64,000 nt of DNA from Asticcacaulis sp. AC466 (GCF_000495815.1 NZ_AWGE01000017.1:104083-168082); one strand, 5' to 3'. Numbered from the stretch's first letter, positions 45,449 through 55,406 are shown. Numbers and translations are program-made. The notes: generated from the letters alone by a model not told the origin.

Positions 45449-46219
45449 ATGGATATGATCCTGCCTGACCTGCATAACGCCCAGCTCGACCGCATTCTCG
45501 AGGCCGTCAAAGGTGATGCCCGTATCGATGCCTTGCTTGGCGCGGGCTCGCTGATCTGGGGCGGATTTGACATCCATTCCGATCTCGACCTTGTCGTCAT
45601 CGTCGCCGACGCCGAATATGAGGCGGTGATGGCGGCCCGCCCGGCCTTCGCTTCAGGCCTGGGGGAACTGATCACGGCCTTTACCGGCGAACATGTCGGC
45701 GAGCCGCGCCTGCTGATCTGCCTCTATGGCCCGACTTTACTCCATGTCGATCTGAAATTCGTCCGCCTGTCCGACCTGACCCAAATGGTCGAACGGCCGG
45801 CCATCCTGTGGGCGCGGGACGAGAGTGTTGTCGAGGCCACGCTGGACAGGGCCGAAATCGTCTGGCCGCAAGCCGACGCCCAATGGTTCGAGGACCGAGT
45901 CTGGACGTGGCTTCATTACGGCGCCACCAAACGGCATCGCGGAGAATTGTTCGAGGCCATAGGCATGCTGGCCTTTTTGCAGGAGCGTGTGCTGGGGCCG
46001 ATGCTGATGCGGCGCGCCGGCCGGTTGCAACGCGGAGTCCGGCGCATCGAACAGGTGCCAGAGGCCGGGCGTTTGCAGGCGGTGCATGCCGCCTACGACG
46101 CCGCCGACATCGCCCGCGCCCTGACAGCGGCTATGACGCTCTACCTCGATCTGCGTGCAGATGCGCCGCCCGCGCGTCTGGCTCCGTATATGCCGGACGC
46201 CATGCAGGCCTTTATCTAA
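45449..46219 (+). CDS. Nucleotidyltransferase-domain protein
   Basis: 256 residues from ATG 45449 (another Met two codons on); the frame to 45419 adds a non-conserved start. The N-terminal domain is a minimal nucleotidyltransferase: LLGAGSLIWGGFDIHSDLDLVVI holds the GS and DxD motifs. The C-terminal half is helical. It resembles aminoglycoside-type or MNT-type transferases and other small-molecule nucleotidylating enzymes, but the substrate is not clear. It abuts the ubiD stop with no gap between the convergent genes. Confidence 0.8.
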   Translation: MDMILPDLHNAQLDRILEAVKGDARIDALLGAGSLIWGGFDIHSDLDLVVIVADAEYEAVMAARPAFASGLGELITAFTGEHVGEPRLLICLYGPTLLHVDLKFVRLSDLTQMVERPAILWARDESVVEATLDRAEIVWPQADAQWFEDRVWTWLHYGATKRHRGELFEAIGMLAFLQERVLGPMLMRRAGRLQRGVRRIEQVPEAGRLQAVHAAYDAADIARALTAAMTLYLDLRADAPPARLAPYMPDAMQAFI

Positions 46220-47749
46220 TCATTTCCAGATGGTCTTGCCGGAGCCGGGCAAGCCCATTTCCGCCCATTTGGCCGACACACGGTCGATGATGTCCTGGGC
46301 CATATAGAGCTTTTCGCCCCACTCACGGTGCGTTTCCGGCACCCACTTGTTGGTGGCGTCGAGCCCGATCTTGGAGCCCAAGCCCGATTCCGGCGAGGCG
46401 AAGTCGAGATAGTCGATCGGCGTGTGTTCAACCAGTGTAATGTCGCGGGCCGGGTCCATGCGGGTGGATAGGGCCCACATCACGTCTTTCCAGTCGCGGG
46501 CATTGATATCGTCATCGACGACGATAATCCACTTGGTGTACATGAATTGGCGCAGGTACGACCAGGCACCCATCATCACGCGCTTGGCGTGGCCTGGATA
46601 GGCCTTCTTCATCGAAATAACGGCGATGCGGTAGCTGCACCCTTCCGGCGGCAGCCAGAAATCGACGATTTCCGGAAACTGCTGCTGAATCAGCGGAATG
46701 AACACCTCGTTCAGCGCTTCGCCTAGCACGCTGGGCTCATCGGGCGGTCGGCCGGTGAAGGTGGACAGATAGATCGGTTGCCGGCGCATGGTAATGGCGG
46801 AGATCTTGAAGATCGGGAACTTTTCGACGCTGTTGTAATAGCCCGTATGGTCGCCATAGGGGCCTTCATCGGCATAGTCGTCGAGCAGGACGTGACCTTC
46901 CAATACGATTTCCGCATGGGCGGGCACCATCAGCGGCACGGTCTTGGCCGCGACCAGTTCAGCCTTTTGACCACGCAGCAGGCCAGCGAACTGATATTCG
47001 GACAGGGTGTCGGGTACGGGGGTGACGGCGGCGAGGATCAGGCCGGGATCGGCACCCAGCACGGCGGCGGCAGGCAAGGGCTCGCGCTTGCCTTCTGCTT
47101 TCCAGCGCCGATGATGTTGTGCCCCCCCGCGATGGGCCAGCCAGCGCATGATGGTGCGGTCCTTGCCCAGGACCTGCATCCTATAGATGCCGAGATTATA
47201 ATCGTCTTCGCGCGATTCCGATGGCCCTTTGGTGACGATCAGCGGCCAAGTGATGAGGGGGGCCGGCTCACCCGGCCAGCAGCCCTGGATCGGCAGGCGT
47301 GTCAGGTCGATATCGTCGCCGGTCAGAACCACCTCCTGAACCGGAGCGTTTTTTATCGTCTTCGGCCGCATGCCCATCACGGTTTTCGCCAGGGGCAGCA
47401 TGTCGAAGGCGTCCTTCAGACCGCGCGGCGGTTCCGGTTGGCGCAGGAAGGCCAAAAGCTCACCGACTTCGCGCAGTTCCGCGCCCGTTGTGCGTTCCTT
47501 GCCTTCCAGGGTAACCCCCATGGCGACACGTTTGACATTACCGAACAGGTTGACGAGCACCGGCATGGGCGACGGGGTGCCATCTTCTAGCGTGACGTTT
47601 TCGAACAACACGGCCGGACCGCGTTCAGCCAGCAGGCGCAACTGGATTTCGGTCATTTCCAGATGGGTGGACACCGGCGTTTTGACACGGACCAATTCGC
47701 CGGCGGCTTCCAGTTTGTCGATAAATTCACGCAGCGATTTGTAGGCCAT
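46220..47749 (-). CDS. ubiD: 4-hydroxy-3-polyprenylbenzoate decarboxylase (UbiD family)
   Basis: 509 residues from ATG 47749, with AAGGAAGA upstream; the frame runs on to 47983 without protein-like sequence. Typical stretches are [65 protein letters not shown] and [16 protein letters not shown]. It uses prenylated FMN (from UbiX) in ubiquinone synthesis. The gene is divergent from the epimerase gene and in the same window as ubiA. ubiX is not seen. Confidence 0.96.
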   Translation of the reverse strand: MAYKSLREFIDKLEAAGELVRVKTPVSTHLEMTEIQLRLLAERGPAVLFENVTLEDGTPSPMPVLVNLFGNVKRVAMGVTLEGKERTTGAELREVGELLAFLRQPEPPRGLKDAFDMLPLAKTVMGMRPKTIKNAPVQEVVLTGDDIDLTRLPIQGCWPGEPAPLITWPLIVTKGPSESREDDYNLGIYRMQVLGKDRTIMRWLAHRGGAQHHRRWKAEGKREPLPAAAVLGADPGLILAAVTPVPDTLSEYQFAGLLRGQKAELVAAKTVPLMVPAHAEIVLEGHVLLDDYADEGPYGDHTGYYNSVEKFPIFKISAITMRRQPIYLSTFTGRPPDEPSVLGEALNEVFIPLIQQQFPEIVDFWLPPEGCSYRIAVISMKKAYPGHAKRVMMGAWSYLRQFMYTKWIIVVDDDINARDWKDVMWALSTRMDPARDITLVEHTPIDYLDFASPESGLGSKIGLDATNKWVPETHREWGEKLYMAQDIIDRVSAKWAEMGLPGSGKTIWK

Positions 47750-47921
47750 GGGTCTTCCTTTTTGCGCGTCCGACATAGGCCGGAACGTCAGGCAAGGCAA
47801 TGGGGCCAACCGTCGCGGCACGGGCTGTGTCCGGAAAAATGCCTTGCACGAATACCATAGCATACCATTGAAAAGTGCGCGCGGGCACGTCACACTGGCT
47901 GGATTCGCTCCGGAGCTCGAT

Positions 47922-48818
47922 GTGCCCACTGACAATAAAGGACTGCTGGTCATCGGCGCGCGAACCCTGATCGGGCGTCGCATGCCGGAGGCTATTGCTC
48001 CTGCGGGGTGGCCGGAGGCATCTGTGTATTACACGTCGCGCCAACCGGTCGCCGGACACGGTTTAGTCCTCGATACCGAACGACCTGAGGCGTTTACCCC
48101 GGATCGCCGCTTCCCCGCTGTCATTGTTTGCGCGCCGATCTGGCTGATTACCGATGCCTTGCTGGAACGGCTCGTCGATCTTGGCATGAAGCGGATGATT
48201 GCCTTCTCTTCGACCAGTCGATTGACCAAGGCGACGTCGGCGGAGCCTTCGGAACGCGAAGTGGTGGCCAAACTGGCGGCGGGGGAACAGACGGTGAGCA
48301 CGTTCTGTCAGGCGCGCGGCGTTGCATGGACAATCCTGAGGCCGACCCTGATCTATGACGAAGGGGCCGATGAAAACGTCAGCCGGATCGCCGACACCAT
48401 TCGTAAGCTGGGTTTTTTCCCGGTCTGCGGTCTGGCCAGCGGATTGCGCCAACCTGTCCACGCGCGTGAGCTGGCACAGGCGGCCATGCAGGCGCTGACG
48501 GCGCGACCGGCGTACAACACCGCCTATAATCTGAGCGGTGGCGAAGATCTCAGCTATGCCGACATGGTGCGGCGCATTTTCGAAGCCATGGGACGCGCGC
48601 CGGTGATTTTGGCCTTGCCGGAAGTTTTCTGGCGTCTCGGCTTTCTCGGGCTAAATCTCGTCAAGCCTCGCCGGCTAAAGCGCAACGTGCATATGGCACT
48701 GCGTATGAATGTCGACCTGTGGTTTGACCACAGCGCAGCCACCCGCGATTTTGGCTATTCCCCAGGATCGTTCCGCCCGGATTTCAGCGCCACGACTGAG
48801 GGCGGCCGGGCTATTTGA
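47922..48818 (+). CDS. NAD(P)-binding epimerase/dehydratase-like protein
   Basis: 298 residues from GTG 47922, with GGAG six bases away; the upstream frame to 47748 looks spurious. The start [16 protein letters not shown] replaces the usual GxxGxxG by GARTLIG. Later motifs are [36 protein letters not shown] and [15 protein letters not shown], as in extended short-chain dehydrogenases and nucleoside-sugar epimerases. The substrate is unknown. Its stop overlaps the convergent Sel1 gene by eight bases. Confidence 0.83.
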   Translation: MPTDNKGLLVIGARTLIGRRMPEAIAPAGWPEASVYYTSRQPVAGHGLVLDTERPEAFTPDRRFPAVIVCAPIWLITDALLERLVDLGMKRMIAFSSTSRLTKATSAEPSEREVVAKLAAGEQTVSTFCQARGVAWTILRPTLIYDEGADENVSRIADTIRKLGFFPVCGLASGLRQPVHARELAQAAMQALTARPAYNTAYNLSGGEDLSYADMVRRIFEAMGRAPVILALPEVFWRLGFLGLNLVKPRRLKRNVHMALRMNVDLWFDHSAATRDFGYSPGSFRPDFSATTEGGRAI

Positions 48819-50028
48819 TTTTCCACTTCATGCTCACGCGCAAGACCTTGCCGTCGAAACGCCTCGCCCAGTCTGTCTTGTTGCCGGAACTGCCCAGCCG
48901 GTCCATTATTCGCATCAGTGACGCACCAAAGCCATAGTTCTTTGGGCTTTCCTTGGTCAGGACACAATCGTCAAAGTCGCCGGACGGCGTAAAAAGGCAT
49001 TCCGCCGTGGCATCGCCGCTCACGCCGTCATTTTGTGCGTCGGCCGGATAGGCAGTGACACTCAATTGGTCGAAGTATCCGTGGACATCAAGGGTCTGGA
49101 AACGTGGGTCATTGGTTTCGGTGGCATAGAAAATGACGTCGCGCGGCAGTTTTTCGAGATCGAGAATTTCCGGGTCCGCGGGCGCTCCGGGATGGGCTTT
49201 CAGCCAGTCGCGGGCCGGGGCATCGTCATCATCACGTGCCAGAATCCGGTACAATCGCGCGGCGCGTCCGGTGTCGACCGGCGTGCCCAGTCCATCGGCA
49301 TATTGATGGGCCATAAGCCGGATAGCATCGCGGTCGCCGCGCCGGGCTGCTTTCTTGAACAGGTTCAGGGATTCGGCGTAGTTTTGTGGCGCCAGATCGC
49401 CGATCATGTAGATCTGTCCCAGTTCCTTAAGCGCGCCGGCATGTCCCTGGTCAGCAGCCATTTTGAGGTTTTGCATCGCCAAAGCCCCATCGCGAGGGGT
49501 GCCGAGACCGTCCGCATAGGCCAGCCCGAGTGCGTATTGCGCGTTCATGTCACCGGCGGCAGCGGCCGGCTTGCAATACTTAAAAGCTCTGACCCAGTCG
49601 GCCGGGACTTTGTCATCCTGCGTATATGCGGTACATACACGCTGCACAGCCTCAGCACGGCCCTGATCCGCAGCCTTTACATACCAAGTCAAAGCCAGCC
49701 GGGAATCCATTTTGACGCCACGTCCGGTGCGATACATCTCGGCAACATCATATTGCGCGCCAGCGTTACCGCCTTCCGCCGCCTTTTCGATCCATTCGGC
49801 GGCCTTTTCGCCGTCCGGCTTCTGGTCGAAGCGTCCGTCCCGGTAGGCAAGGCCCAGATCATATTGCGCCTGATTGTCGCCGGTCTTTGCCTTTCCGGCC
49901 AATTCCTCGAACTGCTGTTTCGGGGTCAAGGGCTTGATCGCAAGTTTAGCCGCAGCGGGAAAGCCCGCCGCGGACAGGCCCCCCGCGCACAGTATAGCCA
50001 TCAATGCCACAAGACCAAGACTGCGCAT
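48811..50028 (-). CDS. Exported Sel1-repeat protein with TonB-C-like end
   Basis: 405 residues. A signal peptide (LGLVALMAILCAGGLSAAG) is followed by five to seven Sel1-type TPR-like repeats with the AQYDLGLAYRDG and AGALKELGQIY patterns (about 50-270). The C-terminal 100 residues resemble a TonB C-terminal domain: DATAECLFTPSGDFDDCVLTKE, an FGASLMR helix and a final VLRVSMKWK strand, with two Cys that may pair. Sel1 proteins usually form scaffolds for protein complexes. This one is probably periplasmic or outer-membrane linked. It is the last gene of a minus-strand run that starts at ubiA. Confidence 0.85.
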   Translation of the reverse strand: MRSLGLVALMAILCAGGLSAAGFPAAAKLAIKPLTPKQQFEELAGKAKTGDNQAQYDLGLAYRDGRFDQKPDGEKAAEWIEKAAEGGNAGAQYDVAEMYRTGRGVKMDSRLALTWYVKAADQGRAEAVQRVCTAYTQDDKVPADWVRAFKYCKPAAAAGDMNAQYALGLAYADGLGTPRDGALAMQNLKMAADQGHAGALKELGQIYMIGDLAPQNYAESLNLFKKAARRGDRDAIRLMAHQYADGLGTPVDTGRAARLYRILARDDDDAPARDWLKAHPGAPADPEILDLEKLPRDVIFYATETNDPRFQTLDVHGYFDQLSVTAYPADAQNDGVSGDATAECLFTPSGDFDDCVLTKESPKNYGFGASLMRIMDRLGSSGNKTDWARRFDGKVLRVSMKWKIK

Positions 50029-50034
50029 CTAACC

Positions 50035-50379
50035 CTACTTATCCGACCAAACCGCCAGTTCGTTGCCCGACGGGTCCAGGAAATGGAAGCGCCGTCCCCC
50101 CGGGAAAGCGAAGATCGGCTTGACGATGGGGGCGCCTTGCCCTTCTACCGCCGCCAGCGACGCCTCCAGGTCCTCACTATATAGGATGACGAGCGGCTTT
50201 GCGGAAGAGTCGGTGGTATCGGATTCAAAGCCGCCATCGATACCGGCATCTGCCAGCGCGGCATATTGAGGCCCATAATCAATGAAGTTCCAGCCGAAAA
50301 CCTGGCGGTAAAAGTCCTTGAGGGGGGACAGATCGCCGGCCGGGAATTCGATATAGTCAATCTTGTGATGTGTGGGCAT
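50035..50379 (-). CDS. VOC-superfamily (glyoxalase-like) protein
   Basis: A 114-residue single VOC domain: IDYIEFPAGDLSPLKDFYRQVFGW at the start, GRRFHFLDPSGNELAVWS at the end. Metal ligands His and Glu are plausible in HxxxxP and GNELAVW positions. Family members include glyoxalases, dioxygenases and resistance proteins; the function is not inferable. It begins four bases after the methyltransferase stop, in one operon with it. Confidence 0.85.
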   Translation of the reverse strand: MPTHHKIDYIEFPAGDLSPLKDFYRQVFGWNFIDYGPQYAALADAGIDGGFESDTTDSSAKPLVILYSEDLEASLAAVEGQGAPIVKPIFAFPGGRRFHFLDPSGNELAVWSDK

Positions 50380-50383
50380 CGGG

Positions 50384-51046
50384 TCAGGTCTCCAGTTTCC
50401 AGACGCTGGCCGGCTTTACGGTGGCGTCTTCAATATCGGCATTCGTCAGAATATCGTAGTCCGCCAGTTTGCTGAGTCCCGACGTCGGGAAATAGCTGCG
50501 GTGGGGGTCACCGACATAGACTTCGATGTTTTGACCTGCGGCACGGCGAAAATATGACAGCATGGCGTCGGTCATGCCTTTTTCATAACAGATATCGCCT
50601 GCCAGAATAACGTCCGCTTCAGGCGGGCCGTTATCGAGAAGGTTACGTCCGGTGAAGGCGAGCGTGACGCCATTTTGCTCGGCGTTCAATGCCACAGCCG
50701 CTTCGGCATACGGGTCTATGTCGTTGCAAAGCACGCTTGCCGCGCCGGCCTGCATGGCCGCGATACCGACAAGGCCGGACCCGGACGCGATATCGAGCAC
50801 CCGTTTTCCGCGCACGATATGCGGATTGTCCAGGACATAGCGGCCAAGCGCCTGGCCGCCGGACCAGGCAAAGGCCCAAAAGGGCGGGCTTAAACGGTCA
50901 CGTGTCATATCCGCTTCGGTCATCAGCCAAAGAGGCGTCACCTCATCGGCCTGAAAAAGCGTAATTTCGGGCAGGGAAGGGACCGGTAAAGGGCGGGTCT
51001 GTTGGCGGATGAACGCCCGGCGATCCGGCCGGATATCTTCGGGCAT
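50384..51046 (-). CDS. SAM-dependent methyltransferase, ETFB-lysine-methyltransferase-like
   Basis: 220 residues. Motif I is VLDIASGSGLVGIAAMQAGA, followed by NDIDPYAEAA, and GDICYEKGM in the substrate-binding position. The N-terminus (FIRQQTRPL, MTRDRLSPPFWAFAWSGGQALGRYVL) resembles the bacterial homologues of the ETFB lysine methyltransferase (METTL20 group). A target in the electron-transfer flavoprotein is therefore a good guess, but only by family. Its ATG overlaps the stop of the upstream lipoprotein gene (TAATG), and the downstream VOC gene is four bases away. Confidence 0.85.
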   Translation of the reverse strand: MPEDIRPDRRAFIRQQTRPLPVPSLPEITLFQADEVTPLWLMTEADMTRDRLSPPFWAFAWSGGQALGRYVLDNPHIVRGKRVLDIASGSGLVGIAAMQAGAASVLCNDIDPYAEAAVALNAEQNGVTLAFTGRNLLDNGPPEADVILAGDICYEKGMTDAMLSYFRRAAGQNIEVYVGDPHRSYFPTSGLSKLADYDILTNADIEDATVKPASVWKLET

Positions 51047-51870
51047 TATCCGGCCGGATCTGTCAGGACCACATCCTTGACGGGCTCGCCGCCGAACTGA
51101 TCAGCGAAATTCGGTGCGATAAGTCCCTGTAATTGGTTGGCCGGGATGCGGATTTCGTAAGGGCCTTCCGCGTAGGGGCCGACATCGTCGGGGGCATACA
51201 AGGCATCGATCGCGCCGATCTTGCCGGCTATGGTTGACGGGACAAGGATGAGATGACTTTCGGCCAGCTTCGGACAGGGCATGCCGGTGGCGGCCTGGGT
51301 GATCGGTTCGCGGGCGCGTTTTGAGCGGGCCGCCTCGATTTGGCGGCAGACATAGCCATCTACGGGCTTAAGGTCCGCGCCGGCGGCGAACAGTTGAGCC
51401 GTCGGGATAAGGTCGTGCGCCGTCTTATCCCATAGCAGGGTCTTGAAATGGGTATTGGGGTGGGCGCCACCCTGATAGATATTGTCCTCGGCGTAGAGCG
51501 AAACGAAGCGCGGGCTTTGCGCAGAAATTTTCCAATTGATGCTGTGTGAATAGCCGGGCTCGATAATGCCGTCCGCACTGTTCTGAGCGCGGTCCTTGTG
51601 GGCCTGGTCCATGAAGGCGGTCAAGGCGGACTGGCCTTCGTTATATAACCGCGAATGCAGGTCAGGATAAAGCTTGATCGGATCGGGCAGGGTCAGCGTG
51701 ACCTGGGCATCCGTGTCGGCCCGGGCAAAGGCGAGCGGTGCGGCAACGACAGGTGGGGCGTTGCTGGCTGCCGGTTGTTCGTCCTTGGGCTTCTTCTGAC
51801 AGGCGCTCAGGCCGGCCAGTGCTATGAGCGTCAAGGCGGTCACTGTGCGGCGGAGCGACTCGTTTGTCAT
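51046..51870 (-). CDS. RsiV/DUF3298-like lipoprotein
   Basis: 274 residues from ATG 51870, with a GGGGA upstream. The signal peptide ends in the lipobox LSAC. The soluble domain has the DUF4163/DUF3298 pattern: EGQSALTAFMDQAHKDRAQ, RFVSLYAEDNIYQGGAHPNTHF and the AEGPYEIRIPANQLQGLI end. RsiV-type domains bind lysozyme in Firmicutes, but no anti-sigma part is present here. It starts 34 bp after ubiA and is coupled to the methyltransferase. Confidence 0.85.
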   Translation of the reverse strand: MTNESLRRTVTALTLIALAGLSACQKKPKDEQPAASNAPPVVAAPLAFARADTDAQVTLTLPDPIKLYPDLHSRLYNEGQSALTAFMDQAHKDRAQNSADGIIEPGYSHSINWKISAQSPRFVSLYAEDNIYQGGAHPNTHFKTLLWDKTAHDLIPTAQLFAAGADLKPVDGYVCRQIEAARSKRAREPITQAATGMPCPKLAESHLILVPSTIAGKIGAIDALYAPDDVGPYAEGPYEIRIPANQLQGLIAPNFADQFGGEPVKDVVLTDPAG

Positions 51871-51903
51871 GTCATCCCCAAAACCAATGGTCAAAAAAGC
51901 GCC

Positions 51904-52896
51904 CTAAAACAGGCTGGTGAAATGCACGGCCAACAGACTGAAAACCCACAGGAGGCCGGTGGTGCGATTGGCTTTGAACAGCTTCAAGGCCAGTTCATTG
52001 TCGTCGAGTCGCAGCCGGACCACCTGCCAGAATAGATGCGCGGTTATCAGAAAAAGTCCACCGAAAAAGAGCGCGGGCAGGTCAGCCAGGTAAGCACCCG
52101 TGCCGGTCAGCACCACAGCCAGGCCATAGAACAGGCTGACGCCGTTGACAGTATTTCTTCCGAGCGCCCGTGCCGACGATTTGACGCCGATCATGGCATC
52201 GTCTTCTATGTCCTGAAGCGCATAGATTGTATCGTAGCCTATCGTCCAGAATACGAGCCCGGCGTAGAAGACAAGCGCGGCCCAGGTCAGGGTATCGGTA
52301 ATGGTCGCGTACCCCATAAGAAAGCCCCAATTGAAGGTCAGGCCCAGCCAGGCCTGGGGCCACCAGGTGATTCGCTTCATGAAGGGGTAGGCCGCGACGA
52401 GCGCCAGTGATCCAACGCCCAGCCAAATCGCCAGCCAACCCAACTGGATCAGAATAAGAAAACTGATCAGCGAGCAGCCGGCGGCAAAGGCCAGGGCCTG
52501 CTTCGGGCTGATCTGGCCGGACGGGATGGGGCGCCCGCGCGTCCGCTCCACCTGGGCGTCGAAATCCCGGTCGACGAAATCGTTGAAGGCGCAGCCGGCC
52601 GCCCGCATCAGGACCGATCCGATGGCGAACAGGATCAATTTCAGCCAGGGAAATTTGTATTGCAGGACATCGGCAGGCGACAGGACGTGCGATTGCCCGC
52701 CGGATATGTCCGCAAAGAACGGATGCGCTATGGCGAAAGCCAGTCCCATCGCGCCCGGCAGGAAGAGCAACCAGATACCGATAGGACGATCCAGCCGTCC
52801 CAGCCTCAGCCAGGGCTGCAAGGCTGCGGGCGCGTACCGATCGACCCAGTTACGTTTCGCAGCGTCAGGCAGGGGAGCGGGTGTATGTGTCGTCAT
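51904..52896 (-). CDS. ubiA: 4-hydroxybenzoate polyprenyltransferase
   Basis: A 330-residue membrane prenyltransferase with eight or nine hydrophobic helices. The diphosphate-binding motif is CAFNDFVDRDFD, followed by RTRGRPIPSG, and the second Asp motif is DTIYALQDIEDD. It adds the polyprenyl chain to 4-hydroxybenzoate in ubiquinone synthesis. Extra residues at the N-terminus (about 20) are usual in Alphaproteobacteria. It is the first gene of the run ubiA-RsiV-like-methyltransferase-VOC-Sel1. Confidence 0.96.
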   Translation of the reverse strand: MTTHTPAPLPDAAKRNWVDRYAPAALQPWLRLGRLDRPIGIWLLFLPGAMGLAFAIAHPFFADISGGQSHVLSPADVLQYKFPWLKLILFAIGSVLMRAAGCAFNDFVDRDFDAQVERTRGRPIPSGQISPKQALAFAAGCSLISFLILIQLGWLAIWLGVGSLALVAAYPFMKRITWWPQAWLGLTFNWGFLMGYATITDTLTWAALVFYAGLVFWTIGYDTIYALQDIEDDAMIGVKSSARALGRNTVNGVSLFYGLAVVLTGTGAYLADLPALFFGGLFLITAHLFWQVVRLRLDDNELALKLFKANRTTGLLWVFSLLAVHFTSLF

Positions 52897-53022
52897 GCCC
52901 CGTTGATGAACCGCACGTCATTGATTGTCCAGACCGTCCCATTAAAAAATGGAGGCTGATTGGGACCAAACATGACGCATAATCAAGAGGCTAGATGTGA
53001 GCGAACAATTGGCCGTCCGGTG

Positions 53023-53631
53023 TCAGGCGCGGCGCTTGACCAGTTGTGAACGGTCCTTGCGCGCTTGATTGGCGGGAATGACACGGGCGAACGGACGGCG
53101 GCCGAACAGACTGTCTTCCATGCCGGTTTCGAGAATATCGCCGCGCTTGGGTGCTTTCAGGAAGAGGTCTTCCATCGGTGTGATGACGTAAACGCCTTCC
53201 GGGGCGTAAACCAGCACCAGGCCTTCATTCTTTGGCATGACTTCCGACCATATTTTTAACTGGTCGTAATAATGCGCTTGGCGCCAGGCGTCGGGACGGT
53301 CGTGATCGACATCGACGGCCAAGGTCGTGCCGTTCGGCTCCAGCCGCAGAACGAAGCCGGCATGGTCAGGGCGCCAGATGCCGTTCATGTCGTCATGCTT
53401 TAGCCACAGGCACTTGAATTCCTGGCAGATGTTCGGATGAAGCCCCCAGACGCCGCAGCCACCTTCAGGGCGCGTGTGATGGCAGGTGTTGCCAGCCTTC
53501 TTTTCCAGATCGGGAATGTCGTAAACCTTGCAACACAAAGTGCATTCGCCGCATTCTTTGAGCGTGGCGCGTTTCGACGCAGGTGACTGTACGGAATCGA
53601 CATGTGCGGCTTGCGTCGCGTGCGGTAGCAT
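53023..53631 (-). CDS. YkgJ-family cysteine-cluster protein
   Basis: 202 residues from ATG 53631 (AAGG nine bases upstream); a longer TTG start at 53697 is possible. The N-terminal 85 residues hold the cluster CGECTLCCKVYDIPDLEK, CHHTRPEGGCGVWGL and ICQEFKCLWL, the pattern of zinc/iron-chelating YkgJ proteins. The C-terminal 100 residues form an extra domain (LVYAPEGVYVITPMEDLF) found in alphaproteobacterial versions. A role in iron-sulfur or metal handling is likely; nothing more specific is known. Confidence 0.83.
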   Translation of the reverse strand: MLPHATQAAHVDSVQSPASKRATLKECGECTLCCKVYDIPDLEKKAGNTCHHTRPEGGCGVWGLHPNICQEFKCLWLKHDDMNGIWRPDHAGFVLRLEPNGTTLAVDVDHDRPDAWRQAHYYDQLKIWSEVMPKNEGLVLVYAPEGVYVITPMEDLFLKAPKRGDILETGMEDSLFGRRPFARVIPANQARKDRSQLVKRRA

Positions 53632-53783
53632 GACCTGAACCTTTTGTTCAGTAACGGCGGCACTTTTGCCGTCGGAACAGTTCGAAAACCGTGACAAATT
53701 AGGGTCAATAAAAAGTTACTTTAACCTTTTATTTCTCAACAATTTTGATGTTCTATGGATGTTCCACACGCGGCGGCCTTTTG

Positions 53784-54569
53784 CTATTTTTCGAGGTGTT
53801 TACGCCCTTCAATCACCTCCGAGTAGGAGAAGATGATATCGGGATCCGGCGCTTCGATCGTGCTGGCGACATGGGGGCAGTTCACGATATGAAGGACGTG
53901 TCGGATGATATTCTCGCGTGCCTTCACCTTAGAATCGGTTGCGACGCACATCCAGGGACCGTGTTCATGATGCGACCGGCGCAACATGTCATCGCGCGCG
54001 GCCGAATAGTCGTCCCAGCGATCCTGAGCGACCTGATCGAGATCGCTGACCTTCAGCTTTTTGCGCGGGTCCGCGCGGCGGTCGTCCAGACGCTCTTTTT
54101 GTTCCTCGCGGGAAATATCGAGCCACAGTTTAATGAGAGTAATGCCGCTGCGCACGATCATGCTTTCAAAGTCGGGCACGTCGTTGATAAAGATTTCCTG
54201 CGCCTCCGGTGTCGAAAATCCCATGACCTTTTCGACGCCGGCGCGATTATACCATGACCGGTTATAGATGGTCCATTCGCCGGTAGACGGCAAATGATTG
54301 ACGTAGCGCTGAAACCACCAGGCCCCACGATCGAAGTCTGTCGGTTTGGGCAGGGCAACGATATGGGTGTTGCGCACGGAGAGGCATTCGGTCAGGCGCT
54401 TGATCGCGCCGTCCTTGCCCGCGGCGTCGCGGCCTTCGAACAGGATGCAGACCTTCTGGCCGTTCGCCAGCGTCCATATCTGGGTGTCGACAAGGCCTAT
54501 CTGCAAAGTTTCCAGGCGGGCCTCCGCAGCCTTTTTCTTGTCTTCGTGTGACTTCTTTTCTTTCGACAT
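53784..54569 (-). CDS. ppk2: Polyphosphate kinase 2 family protein
   Basis: 261 residues from ATG 54569, with GGGAG upstream. P-loop motif VCILFEGRDAAGKDGAIKRL, followed by LPKPTDFDRGAWWFQRYV, the lid region IYNRSWYNRAGVEKVMGF, and RRADPRKKLKVSDLD. It is expected to phosphorylate GDP or ADP using polyphosphate (PPK2 class I or III size). The gene is single, with no ppk1 or ppx nearby. Confidence 0.93.
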   Translation of the reverse strand: MSKEKKSHEDKKKAAEARLETLQIGLVDTQIWTLANGQKVCILFEGRDAAGKDGAIKRLTECLSVRNTHIVALPKPTDFDRGAWWFQRYVNHLPSTGEWTIYNRSWYNRAGVEKVMGFSTPEAQEIFINDVPDFESMIVRSGITLIKLWLDISREEQKERLDDRRADPRKKLKVSDLDQVAQDRWDDYSAARDDMLRRSHHEHGPWMCVATDSKVKARENIIRHVLHIVNCPHVASTIEAPDPDIIFSYSEVIEGRKHLEK

Positions 54570-54621
54570 GCGCAATCTCCCTGGAAACAGGAAGCTACCA
54601 TCGCGCCTGAGTTATAAAGAA

Positions 54622-55215
54622 TCAAGCAATGCGTCTGCCGCCGTCCGAGACCAGACGCAGATGCGCCGCCTTGACGTTACGGTCGGGTTCGTAAAGCTTG
54701 GAGGAAATGAGCGTATAGCGGCCAAGCCAGCCTTTCGGGTTTTTCGGCGCCGCACTCAGGGTCTGATACAGTCCGACCATGCGATCAACCTTGCCATAGC
54801 GGTTCATCATGGGACAGAGCAGAATCTCGAAGGTCACCGTCTCATTCTGGAACAGGGCGGCATCTTCGGGAGGCAGTTCCGCCGCGTCCGTCTTCCACGG
54901 TGCGGTCAAGGTTAGCAAGACCGGCTGTTCGCGGCGGCGGCCAAGCGCCAGGGCGGCACCGATCGTATCGACGAAAGGCGGCCGAAAAAGTGACAGAAAG
55001 GACATGTCTTTCAGCTCGTAGCCATGCAAAGCGCGCAAAAAGCCGCCTGAGAGGCGAAACCGGTGGCCGGCGTCGGTGCCTGAGATCATCATCATCTGCG
55101 GCACAAGGCTTTTAAGGCGCGCTGGGTCAAACAGCTCACGTGCGGGCGCTTTGTCCGGGCTGGCCTGCAGGCCGCGCCAATAGCTTAAGAATGAAACTGT
55201 GCTGGAATGGGGCAC
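54622..55215 (-). CDS. PAS_5 domain protein
   Basis: 197 residues from GTG 55215, preceded by AAAGGAGA; the earlier start at 55284 is poorer. The domain (STVSFLSYWRGLQ, LFDPARLKSLVPQMMMI, FRLSGGFLRALHGYELKDMSF) matches the PAS_5 family of alphaproteobacterial single-domain proteins. No kinase, GGDEF or membrane part is attached. The ligand is unknown; it may be a cytosolic regulator. It lies 52 bp upstream of the PPK2 gene on the same strand. Confidence 0.83.
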   Translation of the reverse strand: MPHSSTVSFLSYWRGLQASPDKAPARELFDPARLKSLVPQMMMISGTDAGHRFRLSGGFLRALHGYELKDMSFLSLFRPPFVDTIGAALALGRRREQPVLLTLTAPWKTDAAELPPEDAALFQNETVTFEILLCPMMNRYGKVDRMVGLYQTLSAAPKNPKGWLGRYTLISSKLYEPDRNVKAAHLRLVSDGGRRIA

Positions 55216-55406
55216 GGTGGTCTCCTTTGCCCCGGTCAGACGCAAGATCGTTGCCGTAAATGTGTCGGTTTGGCTTTTTTCCACCTATTATTTTGATTGT
55301 GGATGGGCTCGGTTTAATCAAAAGGCAAGTTTGCTGCGGTATGCTTCTTGCTTGTCAGACGGCTAGGAATGCCGAAAAGGCCAAAATAGCCATAGGAAAT
55401 GTTTCA

